A stretch of 64,000 nt of DNA from Lautropia sp. SCN 69-89 (GCA_001724855.1 MEED01000009.1:22242-86241), one strand, 5' to 3'; shown: positions 1 through 10,759, numbered from the stretch's first letter. Notes: generated by a model not told the origin, from the letters alone. Program-made: numbers and translations.

Positions 1-422
1 ACCTGCTGATTCCGCACATTCCGGGCGCCGGCGAGCTCACCGTGTTCTGCGCAGCGATCGCCGGGGCCGGCCTGGCGTTCCTCTGGTACAACGCGTACCC
101 CGCGCAGGTGTTCATGGGCGACGTGGGCGCGCTCGCGCTCGGCGCGGCGCTCGGCACGATCGCGGTCGTCGTGCGCCAGGAGATCGTGCTGTTCATCATG
201 GGTGGCGTCTTCGTCGTCGAGACGCTGTCGGTGATGATCCAGGTCGGCTACTTCAAGTACACGAAGCGGCGCTACGGCGAAGGCCGGCGCATCTTCCGGA
301 TGGCGCCGCTGCACCATCACTTCGAGGTCGGCGGAGCCAAGGAGAGCCAGGTCGTCGTCCGCTTCTGGATCGTGACGATGATGCTGGTGCTGTTCGGCCT
401 GTCCACGCTGAAGCTGCGATGA
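1..422 (+). CDS. mraY: MraY, phospho-MurNAc-pentapeptide transferase (3' part)
   Basis: Transfers phospho-MurNAc-pentapeptide from UDP to undecaprenyl phosphate, making lipid I at the inner membrane. Only the C-terminal ~140 residues are present; the frame is open from the first bases of the window. Diagnostic pieces are [21 protein letters not shown] (Asp/Gly-rich catalytic loop), an Arg-rich cytoplasmic loop ending MAPLHHHFE (the MraY HHH motif) and a last membrane helix. The stop overlaps the murD start as ATGA. The 5' part lies outside the window. Identification is secure. Confidence 0.96.
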   Translation, partial: LLIPHIPGAGELTVFCAAIAGAGLAFLWYNAYPAQVFMGDVGALALGAALGTIAVVVRQEIVLFIMGGVFVVETLSVMIQVGYFKYTKRRYGEGRRIFRMAPLHHHFEVGGAKESQVVVRFWIVTMMLVLFGLSTLKLR

Positions 423-2059
423 GCCAGGCCTTCGACACCGCGCAGCTTCACCTGTTCGACCTGAAGGGACGGCAGGTGCTCGTGCTGGGCCTGGGCGACT
501 CGGGGGTCGCGATGGCGCGCTGGGCTGCGCGCCAGGGCGCGCGCGTGCGGGTGGCCGACACGCGCAGCGCCGACGGCGCCGACCTGCCGCAGCTGCAGTC
601 GTTGCGCGAGCAGGCGGGGGCGATCGAATACGCGACCGGTCCGGCCTGGAGCGAGCGCTGGCTCGACGGCGTCGACCTCGTCGCGTGGAGTCCCGGCCTG
701 TCGATCGAGCGCGGCGAGTCGGCGCGCTTTCACGCGCTGGCGCGCGAGCGCGGCGTCGCGGTGGCGGGGGAGTTGGAGTTGTTCGCGCAGGCGCTCGCCG
801 ACCTGCGCGAATCGGGCTACCGGCCGAAAGTGATCGCGGTGACCGGCACCAACGGCAAGACGACCACCGTCGCGCTGGCGGCTCACCTGTGCCGCGGCGC
901 CGGCCTGCAGACCGTTGCCGCCGGAAACATCCGTCCGGCGATGCTCGACGCGCTTGGTGCGGCCATCGACGCCGACGCGCTGCCGCAGGCCTGGGTGCTC
1001 GAGCTGTCGAGCTTCCAGCTGGCGCTGGCGCAGGGCTTCGCGCCCGACGCGGCGGCGATCCTGAACGTGAGCGAGGACCATCTCGACTGGCATGCGTCGA
1101 TGGACAGCTACGTCGCCGCCAAGCAGCGTATCTACGGTCCGTCCACGGTCGCGGTCTTCGACCGCAGCGACGGGGCCACCGTGCCGCGCCGCGCAGCCGC
1201 GACTCCGGCCGTCCGCAACGCGGACGCCGCGGCGCGGCGAGCCGAAGCGCAGCGACCCGCCCGTCGCGCAGGCGACGCTCGCGCCGACGCCGGCGAGTCG
1301 CGCACCGGCGCGCCGCTGCCGATCACCTTCGGCGTCGACGCGCCGCAGGCGGCCGGCGACTTCGGCCTGGTGCGCGATGGCGCGCTCGTGTGGCTCGCAC
1401 AGGCCGTCGCCGACGACGACGTCCCCGCGGGCCGCCGTCGCCGCGAGCCCGCCGAATTCACCCTGCGGCGGCTGATGCCGGCCGACGCGCTGCGCATCCG
1501 CGGCTTGCACAACCAGCTCAACGCGCTCGCGGCCGTCGCGCTGTGCAGCGCGATCGGCGTGCCGATGGCGAAGATGCTGCATGCGCTGCGCGACTACGCC
1601 GGCGAGCCCCATCGCTGCCAGTTGCTGGCCGTGATCGACGGCGTCGAGTACTACGACGACAGCAAGGGCACGAACGTCGGCGCGACGATCGCTGCGCTGC
1701 GCGGCCTGGGTCGCCGCTACCGGCTGATCGCGGGCGGCGATGGCAAGGGCCAGGACTTCGCGCCGCTGGCCGAGCCGGTGCGCAAGCACGCCGCCGCGGT
1801 CTACCTGATTGGCCGCGACGCGCCGCTGCTGCGCGCTGCGCTACAGGCCACCTCCGTGCCGCTCGTCGATTGCGAGAGCCTCGAGCAGGCGGTCGAGCGC
1901 GCCGCCGGGGACGCGGGGCCGGGCGAGGCGGTGCTGCTGTCGCCGGCCTGCGCGAGCCTGGACATGTTCCGCAGCTACGTTCACCGCGCCGAGGCGTTCG
2001 CGCAGGCCGTGCGCGGGATTGCCGGGGCGCGAGGCGTCGCGATGGAGGCACGATGCTGA
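419..2059 (+). CDS. murD: MurD, UDP-MurNAc-L-alanine:D-glutamate ligase
   Basis: Adds D-Glu to UDP-MurNAc-L-Ala in the cytoplasm, using ATP. The 546-residue product has an N-terminal Rossmann domain (LGLGDSGVA near residue 23), the ATP loop GTNGKTT at 143-149, the SEDHLDWH segment near 218, and the C-terminal ligase domain (YYDDSKGTN, then GGDGKGQDF). It is longer than usual (E. coli MurD is about 438) because of an Ala/Arg-rich stretch at about 251-299 between the central and C-terminal domains. It starts at ATG in the ATGA overlap with mraY and ends in an overlap with ftsW, so the genes are translationally linked. Confidence 0.95.
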   Translation: MSQAFDTAQLHLFDLKGRQVLVLGLGDSGVAMARWAARQGARVRVADTRSADGADLPQLQSLREQAGAIEYATGPAWSERWLDGVDLVAWSPGLSIERGESARFHALARERGVAVAGELELFAQALADLRESGYRPKVIAVTGTNGKTTTVALAAHLCRGAGLQTVAAGNIRPAMLDALGAAIDADALPQAWVLELSSFQLALAQGFAPDAAAILNVSEDHLDWHASMDSYVAAKQRIYGPSTVAVFDRSDGATVPRRAAATPAVRNADAAARRAEAQRPARRAGDARADAGESRTGAPLPITFGVDAPQAAGDFGLVRDGALVWLAQAVADDDVPAGRRRREPAEFTLRRLMPADALRIRGLHNQLNALAAVALCSAIGVPMAKMLHALRDYAGEPHRCQLLAVIDGVEYYDDSKGTNVGATIAALRGLGRRYRLIAGGDGKGQDFAPLAEPVRKHAAAVYLIGRDAPLLRAALQATSVPLVDCESLEQAVERAAGDAGPGEAVLLSPACASLDMFRSYVHRAEAFAQAVRGIAGARGVAMEARC

Positions 2060-3273
2060 GCCTGCGCCTTCCTGGACGCGCCCGGCGGGATGCGCAGCCG
2101 CTGCTGCGACGGTCCGCTTTGCGCCCGGCAGCGGCCTCCGCCGCGCAGAGCGCCGATTTCGCGATGCTCTGGGTCGTCGCGGCGCTGCTGCTCACCGGCC
2201 TGGTGATGGTCTACTCCGCGTCGATCGCGTTGCCCGATTCGCCGCGCTTCGCCAACTACGCACCGACCCATTTCCTGGTGCGCCACCTCATGGCGCTGCT
2301 GCTCGGCGTGGCCGCCGCACTGGTGGCGTTCGCGGTTCCGGTGCGCCAATGGCAAGCCTGGTCGAAGTGGATGTTCCTCGCGGGCCTCGTGCTGCTGGTG
2401 ATCGTGCTGATCCCCGGCGTCGGCAAGTCGGTCTACGGTGCGCGCCGCTGGCTGTCGCTGTACGTCTTCAACCTGCAGCCGTCCGAGCTGATGAAGCTGT
2501 TCGTCGTGCTCTACGCGGCCGACTACACCGTGCGCAAGCAGGACTCGATGCAAAGCGTGCGCAAGGGCTTCCTGCCGATGGGCGCCGCGGTCGCGCTGGT
2601 GGGGTTGCTGCTGCTGCTCGAGCCCGACATGGGCGCGTTCGTGGTGATCGCGGCGATCGCGATGGGGCTGCTCTTCCTCGGCGGCGTCGACGGCAGGCTG
2701 TTCGCGGCGCTGGTCGTGATCGCCGGCACCACGTTCTCTCTGCTGATCTGGCTCTCGCCGTGGAGGCGCGAGCGCATCTTCGCCTACCTCGATCCGTTCG
2801 ACGAGGCCAACACGCTCGGCAAGGGCTACCAGCTGTCGCATTCGCTGATCGCGTTCGGCCGCGGCGAACTGTTCGGCGTCGGCCTCGGCGGTTCGGTCGA
2901 GAAGCTGCACTACCTGCCCGAGGCGCACACCGATTTCCTGCTCGCGGTGATCGGCGAGGAGATCGGGTTGGCCGGCGTGATCGTCATCGTCGCGCTGTTC
3001 TTCTGGCTGACGCGGCGCGCTTTCGAGATCGGCCGGCAGTCGATCAAGCTCGACCGCACGTTTGCCGGACTGGTGGCCAAGGGCATCGGACTTTGGATCG
3101 GGTTCCAGGCGTTCATCAACATGGGGGTGAACACCGGCCTGCTGCCCACCAAGGGCCTGACGCTGCCGCTGATGAGCTACGGCGGCAGCGGCATCCTGGT
3201 CAACTGCGTGGCGATCGCCGTCCTGCTGCGCGTGGACTACGAGAACAGGCAACTGATGCGGGGTGCGGCGTGA
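2053..3273 (+). CDS. ftsW: FtsW, SEDS-family septal peptidoglycan polymerase
   Basis: Integral membrane glycosyltransferase that polymerises lipid II at the division septum together with FtsI (PBP3). The 406-residue product has a short Arg-rich cytoplasmic N terminus, about ten hydrophobic helices, and SEDS signatures: GARRWLSL followed by [26 protein letters not shown], and [10 protein letters not shown] near the C terminus. I chose ATG 2053 because GGAGG lies just upstream inside murD; the start overlaps the murD stop by 7 nt. The same frame stays open far upstream, but that part is antisense-like noise over murD. Confidence 0.95.
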   Translation: MLSLRLPGRARRDAQPLLRRSALRPAAASAAQSADFAMLWVVAALLLTGLVMVYSASIALPDSPRFANYAPTHFLVRHLMALLLGVAAALVAFAVPVRQWQAWSKWMFLAGLVLLVIVLIPGVGKSVYGARRWLSLYVFNLQPSELMKLFVVLYAADYTVRKQDSMQSVRKGFLPMGAAVALVGLLLLLEPDMGAFVVIAAIAMGLLFLGGVDGRLFAALVVIAGTTFSLLIWLSPWRRERIFAYLDPFDEANTLGKGYQLSHSLIAFGRGELFGVGLGGSVEKLHYLPEAHTDFLLAVIGEEIGLAGVIVIVALFFWLTRRAFEIGRQSIKLDRTFAGLVAKGIGLWIGFQAFINMGVNTGLLPTKGLTLPLMSYGGSGILVNCVAIAVLLRVDYENRQLMRGAA

Positions 3274-4340
3274 ACGGGCGCACCATCATGATCATGGCGG
3301 GCGGCACCGGCGGTCACGTGATGCCAGGACTCGCCGTGGCCGCCGAGATGCGCGCACGCGACTGGCGCGTCGTCTGGCTCGGCAATCCGTCGGGCATGGA
3401 GTCGACACTGGTGCCGAAGCACGGCATCGCGATGCAGTGGGTGCGCATGGGAGGCGTGCGCGGCAAGGGCCTGGCGACCAAGCTGCTGCTGCCGCTGCGC
3501 CTGCTCGCGGCGTTTCGCGACAGCATCCGCGCGCTGCGGGCGACGCGGCCCGCAGTGGTACTGGGCATGGGCGGCTACGTTGCGTTCCCGGGCGGCATGA
3601 TGGCCTCGCTGCTGCGCCGGCCGCTGGTGGTGCACGAACAGAATTCGGTGGCCGGGCTCACCAACCGGCTGCTCGCGCGCGTGGCCGACCGGGTGCTCGA
3701 GGCGTTTCCGGGCACGCTGCCCGGCGCCCGGTGCACCGGCAACCCGTTGCGCGCCGCGATGCTGGGCGGCGAGGCGCCGCAGGCCCGCTATGCGGGCCGA
3801 ACCGGTCCGCTGCGGCTGCTGGTGGTCGGCGGCAGCCTGGGCGCGCAGGCGCTCAACGACGCGGTGCCGCAGGCGCTCGCGCTGATGCCCGCGCAATCGC
3901 GTCCGCAGGTGGTGCACCAGAGCGGGCGCGGCCGGCGCGAGGCGCTCGAGGCGCGCTATCGGGGGCTCGGCGTCGAGGCGACGGTGCTCGAATTCATCGA
4001 CGACATGGCCGCTGCCTACGGGCAGGCCGACCTGCTGGTATGCCGCGCGGGCGCGATGACGGTGGCCGAGATCGCGGCGATCGGGGTCGCCAGCGTGCTG
4101 GTTCCGTATCCGCACGCGGTCGACGATCACCAGACCGGCAATGCCCGCTTCCTGTCCGAACACGAAGCGGCAGTGCTGCTGCCGCAATCCGGGCTCAGCC
4201 CGGAGCGGCTGGCCGCGTTGTTCGAAGGCGTCGACCGCCCGGCGCTCGCGGCGATGGCGGCGCGGGCGCGCTCGCTCGCCCGGCCCGAGGCCGCGCGGCG
4301 CGTGGCCGACGCCTGCGAAGAGGTGGCGCGAACCTCATGA
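3270..4340 (+). CDS. murG: MurG, lipid II synthase (GlcNAc transferase)
   Basis: Adds GlcNAc to lipid I to make lipid II on the inner face of the membrane. The 356-residue GT28 protein carries the lipid-carrier loop GGTGGH at residues 11-16, a second glycine loop [11 protein letters not shown] in the C-terminal Rossmann domain, and [11 protein letters not shown] in the UDP-GlcNAc site. The start is GTG overlapping the ftsW stop (GTGA), which gives the canonical family N terminus; the end overlaps murC (ATGA). Confidence 0.95.
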   Translation: MNGRTIMIMAGGTGGHVMPGLAVAAEMRARDWRVVWLGNPSGMESTLVPKHGIAMQWVRMGGVRGKGLATKLLLPLRLLAAFRDSIRALRATRPAVVLGMGGYVAFPGGMMASLLRRPLVVHEQNSVAGLTNRLLARVADRVLEAFPGTLPGARCTGNPLRAAMLGGEAPQARYAGRTGPLRLLVVGGSLGAQALNDAVPQALALMPAQSRPQVVHQSGRGRREALEARYRGLGVEATVLEFIDDMAAAYGQADLLVCRAGAMTVAEIAAIGVASVLVPYPHAVDDHQTGNARFLSEHEAAVLLPQSGLSPERLAALFEGVDRPALAAMAARARSLARPEAARRVADACEEVARTS

Positions 4341-5740
4341 AGCACAAGGTCAAGCACGTGCACTTCGTGGGCATCGGCGGCTCGGGCATGAGCGGCATCG
4401 CCGAGGTGCTTCTGAACCTCGGCTACCGCGTCAGCGGCTCCGACGTCGCCGCGGGTCCGGCTACCCGCAGGCTCGACGCGCTGGGCGCGACGGTCACCCT
4501 CGGCCACGACGCGGCCCATATCGAAGGGGCCGATTGCGTGGTCACCTCGACTGCGGTGCGTGGCGACAACCCCGAGGTGATCGCGGCGCGCAACCGGCGC
4601 GTGCCGGTGGTGCCGCGCGCGACGATGCTGGCCGAGCTGATGAAGCTCAAGTACGGAATCGCGATCGCCGGCACCCACGGCAAGACCACTACCACCAGCC
4701 TGGTCGCGTCGGTGCTCGCCGCGGGCGGGCTCGATCCGACCTTCGTGATCGGCGGCCGGCTGATCAGCGCCGGCGCCAACGCGCGCCTGGGCAGCGGCGA
4801 ATACATCGTGGTCGAGGCCGACGAGTCGGACGGGTCGTTCCTGAACCTGTCGCCGATGATCGCAGTCATCACCAACATCGATGCAGACCACATGGAGAGC
4901 TACGGGCACGACTTTGCCCGCCTGCGCCAGGCGTTCGTCGACTTCACCCAGCGCCTGCCGTTCTACGGTACGGCGGTGCTGTGCATCGACGACCTGCATG
5001 TGCGCGAGATCCTGCCGTTCGTCTCCAAGCCGGTGCTCAGCTACGGCCTGGCCGAGGAGGCGCAGTTCCGCGCAACCGAGGTGGTCGCCGAGGGCGCACG
5101 GATGCGCTTCACGCTGGTGCGCGAGGATGCCGAGCCGCTGCCGCTGGTGCTCAACGCGCCGGGGCTGCACAACGTGCGCAACGCGCTGGCTGCGATCGCG
5201 GTGGCCGACGAACTCGGCGTGGCCGATGCGGCGATCGTCTCCGCGCTGGCCGAGTTTCACGGCGTGGGCCGGAGGTTCCAGCGTTATGGCGAGATCCCGG
5301 TGCGTGCGGCCAACGGCGGTGGCCGCTTCACGCTGGTCGACGATTACGGCCACCACCCCGCCGAAATGGAAGCCACGCTGGCGGCGGCGCGCGGCGCGTT
5401 CCCCGGCCGGCGCCTGGTGCTCGCCTTCCAGCCGCATCGCTATACGCGCACCCGCGACCTGTTCGAGGACTTCGTGCGCGTGCTGTCGACGCCCGACGTG
5501 CTGCTGCTCGCCGACGTGTATCCGGCGGGCGAGGCGTCGATCATCGCTGCCGACGGGCGCTCGCTCGCCCGGGCGGTGCGCGTGGCGGGCAAGGTCGAGC
5601 CGGTGTTCGTCGACGAGATCGGCGCGCTGCCCGCGGCGATCCTCGACGCGGCGCGCGACGGCGACGTCGTGATCACGATGGGCGCGGGGTCGATCGGCGC
5701 CGTGCCCCAGCAGGTGAAGGAGGCGGCCGGTGAAACCTGA
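4337..5740 (+). CDS. murC: MurC, UDP-MurNAc:L-alanine ligase
   Basis: First amino-acid ligase of the Mur series: adds L-Ala to UDP-MurNAc with ATP. The 467-residue product has [18 protein letters not shown] at the N terminus (UDP-sugar-binding Rossmann fold), the ATP loop GTHGKTTT at 112-119, EADESDGSF in the central domain, and [10 protein letters not shown] in the C-terminal domain. The length is normal. ATG 4337 overlaps murG by 4 nt, and the 3' end overlaps ddl by 11 nt. Confidence 0.96.
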   Translation: MKHKVKHVHFVGIGGSGMSGIAEVLLNLGYRVSGSDVAAGPATRRLDALGATVTLGHDAAHIEGADCVVTSTAVRGDNPEVIAARNRRVPVVPRATMLAELMKLKYGIAIAGTHGKTTTTSLVASVLAAGGLDPTFVIGGRLISAGANARLGSGEYIVVEADESDGSFLNLSPMIAVITNIDADHMESYGHDFARLRQAFVDFTQRLPFYGTAVLCIDDLHVREILPFVSKPVLSYGLAEEAQFRATEVVAEGARMRFTLVREDAEPLPLVLNAPGLHNVRNALAAIAVADELGVADAAIVSALAEFHGVGRRFQRYGEIPVRAANGGGRFTLVDDYGHHPAEMEATLAAARGAFPGRRLVLAFQPHRYTRTRDLFEDFVRVLSTPDVLLLADVYPAGEASIIAADGRSLARAVRVAGKVEPVFVDEIGALPAAILDAARDGDVVITMGAGSIGAVPQQVKEAAGET

Positions 5741-6701
5741 AGCGCGATCGCTGCCCGATCCCGCGAAGCTCGGCAAGGTCGCGGTGCTGTACGGCGGGCG
5801 CTCAGCCGAGCGCGAGGTCTCGATGATGTCGGGCGCCGGCGTGCTGGCCGCGCTGCGCAGCCGTGGCGTCGATGCGCACGCCTTCGATCCGGCCGAGCGT
5901 GCACTCGATGAACTGGTGCGCGATGGCTTCGCTCGCGCGTTCATCGCGCTGCACGGGCGGTATGGCGAGGACGGCACCGTGCAGGGCGCGCTGGAGCTGC
6001 TCGGCATCCCGTACACCGGCAGCGGGGTGATGGCCTCGGCGATCGGAATGGACAAGGCGTGCACGAAGCGCATCTGGACGACCCACGGCCTGCCAACGCC
6101 GGCGTTCGCGCTGGCGCACAGCGCGACCGAGGTGGCCGACGCGGCGGCGCGCTTCGGCCTGCCGATGGCGGTGAAACCCTCGCGCGAAGGCTCGACGATC
6201 GGCTTCACCAAGATGGTGTCGGCAGACCAGGCACAGGCGGCGTTCGAGATCGCGCGTCGCCACGACGACGACGTGCTCTGCGAGGAGTTCGTCGACGGTC
6301 GCGAGCTCACCATTGCGGTGATCGGCTCGGGCAGCGCGGCGCGCGCGCTGCCGGTGATCGAGATCATCGCGCCGGCCGGCAACTACGACTACCAGAACAA
6401 GTACTTCCGCGACGACACGCGCTACGTGTGCCCGGCCGTGCTGCCCGAGGCGCTCGCCGCCGAGGTCGCCGCGCTGTCCTTGCGCGCGTACCTCGCGATC
6501 GGCTGCGAGGGCTGGGGCCGGGTGGACGTGATGCTGCGCCGCGCCGACGAGCGTCCTTACCTGCTCGAGGTGAATACCTCGCCCGGCATGACCGGCCATT
6601 CGCTGGTGCCGATGGCCGCCCGCGCGGTCGGGATGTCCTACGAGGAGCTGTGCCTGCGCATTCTCGCTTCGGCGAGCCTGAAGGTCGGAGGTCGGCGTTG
6701 A
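5730..6701 (+). CDS. ddl: Ddl, D-alanine:D-alanine ligase
   Basis: Makes the D-Ala-D-Ala dipeptide that ends the peptidoglycan stem; ATP-grasp enzyme. The 323 residues include [13 protein letters not shown] near the N terminus, the ATP-binding strand [13 protein letters not shown], and the C-terminal catalytic loop [14 protein letters not shown]. The start is GTG 5730 inside the murC 3' end, supported by AAGGAGG at 5717-5723 and a 6-nt spacer. Position between murC and ftsQ makes it the dcw copy (ddlB-type). Confidence 0.95.
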   Translation: MKPEARSLPDPAKLGKVAVLYGGRSAEREVSMMSGAGVLAALRSRGVDAHAFDPAERALDELVRDGFARAFIALHGRYGEDGTVQGALELLGIPYTGSGVMASAIGMDKACTKRIWTTHGLPTPAFALAHSATEVADAAARFGLPMAVKPSREGSTIGFTKMVSADQAQAAFEIARRHDDDVLCEEFVDGRELTIAVIGSGSAARALPVIEIIAPAGNYDYQNKYFRDDTRYVCPAVLPEALAAEVAALSLRAYLAIGCEGWGRVDVMLRRADERPYLLEVNTSPGMTGHSLVPMAARAVGMSYEELCLRILASASLKVGGRR

Positions 6702-7486
6702 GCTTCTGGCACGACGCGCGCCTGATGAACGCGCTGGCCAACGCGCTGACCGGCGCGACGCTGCTCGCGGCGCTGGCCGCGGGCACCTGGTGGCTTTCGC
6801 AGCGCCCGTACTTCACGTTGCGCGGCGTGAACATCGAGGCGGCGCCGGGCCACCCGCTGCGCCACGTCTCGGCGCCGCTGCTGCGCGCCGCGGTCACTCG
6901 CGACGTGCGCGGGAACTTCTTCGCGGTCGACCTCGACGCGGTTCGCGCCACCTTCGAGACCGTGCCCTGGGTTCGCCGCGCCAGCGTGCGCCGCGTCTGG
7001 CCCGACGGCCTGGCGGTAGCGATCGAGGAGCATCGTCCGCTGGCGTACTGGGGCGACGGGCGCCTGGTGAACACCTTCGGCGAGCTGTTCGCCGCCAACC
7101 TCGCCGAAGCCGAGGAGGAAGGCGACCTGCCGCAGTTCTCCGGGCCCGAGGGCAGCGCGCTGCAGGTCGCGCGGCGCTACGCCGAATTGCGCGAGGCGGT
7201 CGCGCCACTGGGCGCGCACCCGGACTCGGTCGCGCTGTCGCCGCGCTACGCCTGGACCATGCGGCTGGACGACGGCACGACACTGCTGCTCGGCCGCGAC
7301 CAGGGCATGCCCGTCGAGCGCCGCGTCGCGCGCTGGGTCGAGGCCTATCCGGAGGTCACGGCCAGCCTGAAGCGGCGCGCGGAGGTGATCGACCTGCGCT
7401 ACCCGAACGGATTCGCGATCCGTTCGCTCGCGCAGCTAGCCGGGGCAGACGACCACGACGGCGCGCAGGCGCACCGGACGCATTGA
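6698..7486 (+). CDS. ftsQ: FtsQ, divisome scaffold (POTRA protein)
   Basis: Bitopic inner-membrane protein that bridges early and late divisome parts (FtsL/FtsB recruitment). There is a short cytoplasmic N terminus, one membrane helix at about residues 10-31, a POTRA domain ([11 protein letters not shown] onward) and a C-terminal beta domain. I place the start at TTG 6698: it overlaps the ddl stop as TTGA and has GGAGG at 6687-6691 with a 6-nt spacer. The in-frame ATG at 6725 would lack a comparable ribosome site and shorten the cytoplasmic tail. The product is 262 residues from TTG. Confidence 0.9.
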   Translation: MSFWHDARLMNALANALTGATLLAALAAGTWWLSQRPYFTLRGVNIEAAPGHPLRHVSAPLLRAAVTRDVRGNFFAVDLDAVRATFETVPWVRRASVRRVWPDGLAVAIEEHRPLAYWGDGRLVNTFGELFAANLAEAEEEGDLPQFSGPEGSALQVARRYAELREAVAPLGAHPDSVALSPRYAWTMRLDDGTTLLLGRDQGMPVERRVARWVEAYPEVTASLKRRAEVIDLRYPNGFAIRSLAQLAGADDHDGAQAHRTH

Positions 7487-7502
7487 AACGCGGGACCACG
7501 GA

Positions 7503-8735
7503 ATGACCAGAGACGCCAAGGACCTGATCGTCGGACTCGACATCGGCACTTCGAAGATCGTGGCGATCGTCGCCGAGATGCGCCCCGACGGCCACTACGA
7601 GATCGTCGGGCTCGGCCAGCACGACTCGCGCGGACTGAAGAAGGGCGTGGTGGTGAACATCGAGTCGACCGTCGCGTCGATCCAGCGCGCGCTAGAGGAA
7701 GCCGAGCTGATGGCCGACTGCAAGATCCGCACGGTCTATGCCGGCATCGCCGGCAGCCACATCCGCAGCTTCAGCTCCAGCGGCATGGTCGCGATCAAGG
7801 ACAAGGAGGTCACCGAAGCCGACATGGCGCGCGTGATCGAGACTGCAAAGGCGGTCAACATCCCGACCGACCAGCAGATCGTCCACGTGCTGCCGCAGGA
7901 ATTCATCATCGACGGCCAGGAAGACATCCGCGAGCCGATCGGCATGAGCGGCGTGCGCCTCGAGGTGAAGGTGCACATCGTGACCGGCGCGGTGTCGGCG
8001 GCGCAGAACATCGTGAAGTGCGTGCGCCGCTGCGGGCTCGAGGTCAACGACCTGATCCTGCAGCCGCTCGCCTCGAGCATGTCGATCCTCACGCAGGACG
8101 AGAAGGAACTGGGTGTCGCGCTGGTCGACGTCGGCGGCGGCACCACCGACATCGCGATCTTCACCGGCGGGGCGATCCGGCACACCGCCGTGATCCCGAT
8201 CGCCGGCGACCAGATCACCAACGACATCGCGATGGCGCTGCGCACGCCCACGCCCGAGGCCGACGAGATCAAGCTGCGCTTCGGCATCGCCAAGCAGGTG
8301 CTCGCCGACCCCAACGAGAAGATCGAGGTGCCCGGGCTCGGCGACCGGGCGCCGCGCACGCTGTCGCGACAGGCGCTGGCGGCGGTGATCGAGCCGCGCA
8401 TCGAGGAGCTGTTCTCGCTGGTGCACCAGGTGGTGCGCGAATCGGGCTACGAGGAGCTGTTGTCCTCGGGCATCGTGCTCACCGGCGGCACCAGCCTGCT
8501 GCCCGGCATGGTCGAGCTGGCCGAGGACATCTTCCTCAAGCCGGTGCGCATCGGCATGCCGGCCTACGCCGGCGGCCTCGCCGACGTGGTGCGCTCGCCG
8601 CGCTATTCCACCGCGGTCGGGCTGCTCGAGGAAGCAAGACTGCAGAGGCTGCGCGGCCGCAAGGTGGCCGAACAGTCGGGATCGTTCAAGGAAACGCTGC
8701 GTCGCATGAAGGAGTGGTTCCTTGGGAATTTCTGA
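7503..8735 (+). CDS. ftsA: FtsA, actin-like membrane anchor of FtsZ
   Basis: Actin-fold ATPase that tethers FtsZ polymers to the inner membrane and signals to the divisome. The 410 residues contain the phosphate-1 motif GLDIGTSK at 11-18, a phosphate-2 segment VDVGGGTTDIAIF, the adenosine motif LTGGTSLLPGM, and an amphipathic C-terminal helix ending MKEWFLGNF, which is the membrane-targeting sequence. It lies 16 nt after ftsQ, with ftsZ 128 nt downstream; that gap could hold a separate ftsZ promoter. Confidence 0.96.
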   Translation: MTRDAKDLIVGLDIGTSKIVAIVAEMRPDGHYEIVGLGQHDSRGLKKGVVVNIESTVASIQRALEEAELMADCKIRTVYAGIAGSHIRSFSSSGMVAIKDKEVTEADMARVIETAKAVNIPTDQQIVHVLPQEFIIDGQEDIREPIGMSGVRLEVKVHIVTGAVSAAQNIVKCVRRCGLEVNDLILQPLASSMSILTQDEKELGVALVDVGGGTTDIAIFTGGAIRHTAVIPIAGDQITNDIAMALRTPTPEADEIKLRFGIAKQVLADPNEKIEVPGLGDRAPRTLSRQALAAVIEPRIEELFSLVHQVVRESGYEELLSSGIVLTGGTSLLPGMVELAEDIFLKPVRIGMPAYAGGLADVVRSPRYSTAVGLLEEARLQRLRGRKVAEQSGSFKETLRRMKEWFLGNF

Positions 8736-8863
8736 ACAACCCGTTTCTTTTCGGGAAGGGCGACTGGAGAGGCGAGGCCGGGCGGCCGCGCCAGCGGGGG
8801 CATGCGCCGTTGTACGGCTCAGCTTCTCCCGTCTGTCTTCCCATCATCCAGGAGGTCAGCACC

Positions 8864-10018
8864 ATGAGCTTTGAAATGATCGAACCCGAAGTCGACGGCG
8901 CCGTCATCAAGGTGATCGGCGTCGGCGGGGCGGGCGGCAACGCGGTCAATCACATGATCAGCCGCAACGTGCAGGGCGTGGAATTCATCGCGCTGAACAC
9001 CGATCGGCAGGCGCTGCGCCGTTCGCAGGCCGGGCGCACGATCCAGCTCGGCGAGATCGGCCTGGGCGCGGGCGCGCGACCCGAGGCCGGCCGGGCGGCG
9101 GCCGACGCGATGCGCGAGCACATCCGCGAGGCGCTCGACGGCGCCAACATGGTGTTCCTCACCGCGGGCATGGGCAAGGGCACCGGCACCGGCGCATCGC
9201 CGGTGGTGGCCGAGATCGCCAAGGAGATGGGCATCCTGACCGTCGGCGTGGTGACCAAGCCTTTCGAATTCGAGGGTGCAAAGAAGCTGCAGATCGCCGA
9301 GCAGGGCATCGAGCAGCTGGTCGAGCATGTCGACTCGCTGATCGTGGTGCTCAACCAGAAGCTGTTCGAGGTGATGGACGACGACGCGAGCCTCGAGGAC
9401 GCGTTCAGGCGCGCCGACGACGTGCTGCACAACGCGGTGGCCGGCATCGCGGAGATCATCAACGTGCCGGGCCTGGTCAACGTCGACTTCGCCGACGTCA
9501 AGACCGTGATGGGCGAGCAGGGCAAGGCGATGATGGGCATCGGCGAGGCCGCGGGCCTGGACCGCGCGCGCATCGCCGCCGAGCAGGCCGTGTCCTCGCC
9601 GCTGCTCGACGGCGTCGACCTGCAGGGCGCGCGCGGCGTGATCGTCAACATCAGCGCGGGCCGCAGCCTGAAGCTGAAGGAAACGAACGACGTCATCAAC
9701 ACGATCAAGGCCTTCTGCGCCGAGGACGCGACGATCATCCACGGCACCGTGTTCGACGAGGGCATGGGCGACCGCCTGCGCGTGACCGTGGTGGCCACCG
9801 GAATCGGCCGCCGCGCGGCCAAGCCGATGCTGGTGCCTCAAACCCAGTTGCGCACCGGCACCGACAACGCCGCGGCGCCGCTCAACTACGACCAGTTCGA
9901 GCAGCCCACCGTCTGGCGCAACCCGCGCGCATCGGCGGCCGCGCAGGTGCAGGCATTGGAGGACAGCGGCGTCGAGCGCTTCGACATCCCGGCGTTCCTG
10001 CGCAAGCAGGCGGACTGA
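8864..10018 (+). CDS. ftsZ: FtsZ, tubulin-like division GTPase
   Basis: Forms the cytokinetic Z-ring. The 384-residue product starts MSFEMIEPEV after GGAGG (8851-8855). It has the nucleotide loop GVGGAGGNAVNHM, the synergy (T7) loop NVDFADVKTVM, and the conserved C-terminal peptide DIPAFLRKQAD that binds FtsA/ZipA/ZapD. Oddity: the tubulin signature, normally GGGTGTG, reads GKGTGTG at residues 104-110 (Lys105, codon 9176-9178). All other key segments are intact, so it is probably functional. It closes the dcw cluster. Confidence 0.96.
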   Translation: MSFEMIEPEVDGAVIKVIGVGGAGGNAVNHMISRNVQGVEFIALNTDRQALRRSQAGRTIQLGEIGLGAGARPEAGRAAADAMREHIREALDGANMVFLTAGMGKGTGTGASPVVAEIAKEMGILTVGVVTKPFEFEGAKKLQIAEQGIEQLVEHVDSLIVVLNQKLFEVMDDDASLEDAFRRADDVLHNAVAGIAEIINVPGLVNVDFADVKTVMGEQGKAMMGIGEAAGLDRARIAAEQAVSSPLLDGVDLQGARGVIVNISAGRSLKLKETNDVINTIKAFCAEDATIIHGTVFDEGMGDRLRVTVVATGIGRRAAKPMLVPQTQLRTGTDNAAAPLNYDQFEQPTVWRNPRASAAAQVQALEDSGVERFDIPAFLRKQAD

Positions 10019-10117
10019 AAGGCGCGCCCGGTCCCGGGGGACGAACCAGGAGGCGTCGACGGCCCAGGCGCGAGCCGGGCCGTCGGTCGCCCTCGGGCAA
10101 GGATCGCGCGCGGGCAC

Positions 10118-10123
10118 TACAAT
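10118..10123 (+). promoter_or_regulatory. Possible -10 box for the peroxiredoxin gene
   Basis: TACAAT in a GC-rich 170-nt gap between ftsZ and the peroxiredoxin gene, about 65 nt before its ATG. No convincing -35 box lies 16-18 nt upstream, so this is only a candidate. No T-tailed hairpin is visible after ftsZ, so read-through from dcw is also possible. Confidence 0.3.
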
Positions 10124-10188
10124 GTCCGATTGCCCGCGACGCCCGCTTCTGCCGAGGCCCGCGGCGCGCAACCAGGGAGAACCACGGG

Positions 10189-10716
10189 ATGACGATCAAG
10201 GTCGGCGAAAGGCTTCCGGACGCGACGGTCCGCGAGTTCATCGAAGTCGAAGGCAACGGCTGCGCAGTCGGCCCGAACGCGTTCCAGGTCGCCGACCTGG
10301 TCCGCGGCAAGCGCATCGTGATCTTCGGGCTTCCGGGCGCGTTCACGCCGACCTGCTCGGCGAAGCACGTCCCCGGCTACCTGCAGCAGCACGACGCGCT
10401 GACGGCGGCGGGAGTCGACGAGATCTGGTGCGTGTCGGTGAACGATGCGTTCGTGATGGGCGCCTGGGGCCGCGACCAGAAATCCGGCGGCAAGGTTCGC
10501 ATGATCGCCGACGGCGCCGGCGAGTTCACGAAGAAGCTCGGGCTCGAGGTCGACCTGAGCGCCGGCGGCATGGGGCTGCGCTCGCGCCGCTACTCCATGC
10601 TGGTCGACGATGGCGTCGTGAAGGCGCTGAACCTGGAGGCGCCCGGCAAGTTCGAGGTCTCCGATGCCACGACGATGCTGCGCCAGGTCGTCGAAGCCGG
10701 CCCGATGACCGCGTGA
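10189..10716 (+). CDS. Type-5-like peroxiredoxin
   Basis: Thiol peroxidase of the Prx5 (atypical/glutaredoxin-linked) group that reduces hydroperoxides in the cytoplasm. The 175 residues carry the active-site signature PGAFTPTCS with the peroxidatic Cys at 56; Cys81 sits in the family-typical WCVSVND strand, and Cys25 is near the N terminus. Without a fused glutaredoxin domain the reductant is probably GSH/glutaredoxin or thioredoxin (inference). A GGGAGAACC stretch precedes the ATG. This gene commonly lies between ftsZ and lpxC in Burkholderiales. Confidence 0.9.
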   Translation: MTIKVGERLPDATVREFIEVEGNGCAVGPNAFQVADLVRGKRIVIFGLPGAFTPTCSAKHVPGYLQQHDALTAAGVDEIWCVSVNDAFVMGAWGRDQKSGGKVRMIADGAGEFTKKLGLEVDLSAGGMGLRSRRYSMLVDDGVVKALNLEAPGKFEVSDATTMLRQVVEAGPMTA

Positions 10717-10759
10717 TGGTCGCCGTCCGGGAACGAGCGCAGGGGCCGCGCGCCGAACC

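Noticed and set aside
317..1789. Long minus-strand open frame opposite murD
   Set aside because: Antisense shadow of a high-GC gene; no ribosome site, no family motifs.
685..2052. Long upstream extension of the ftsW frame over murD
   Set aside because: Arg/Ala-rich out-of-frame translation of murD; ftsW has its own ribosome site and ATG at 2053.
8749..8765. CCCG-TTTCTTTT-CGGG in the ftsA-ftsZ gap as a terminator or attenuator
   Set aside because: Stem of only four base pairs and a long loop; not stable enough to support.
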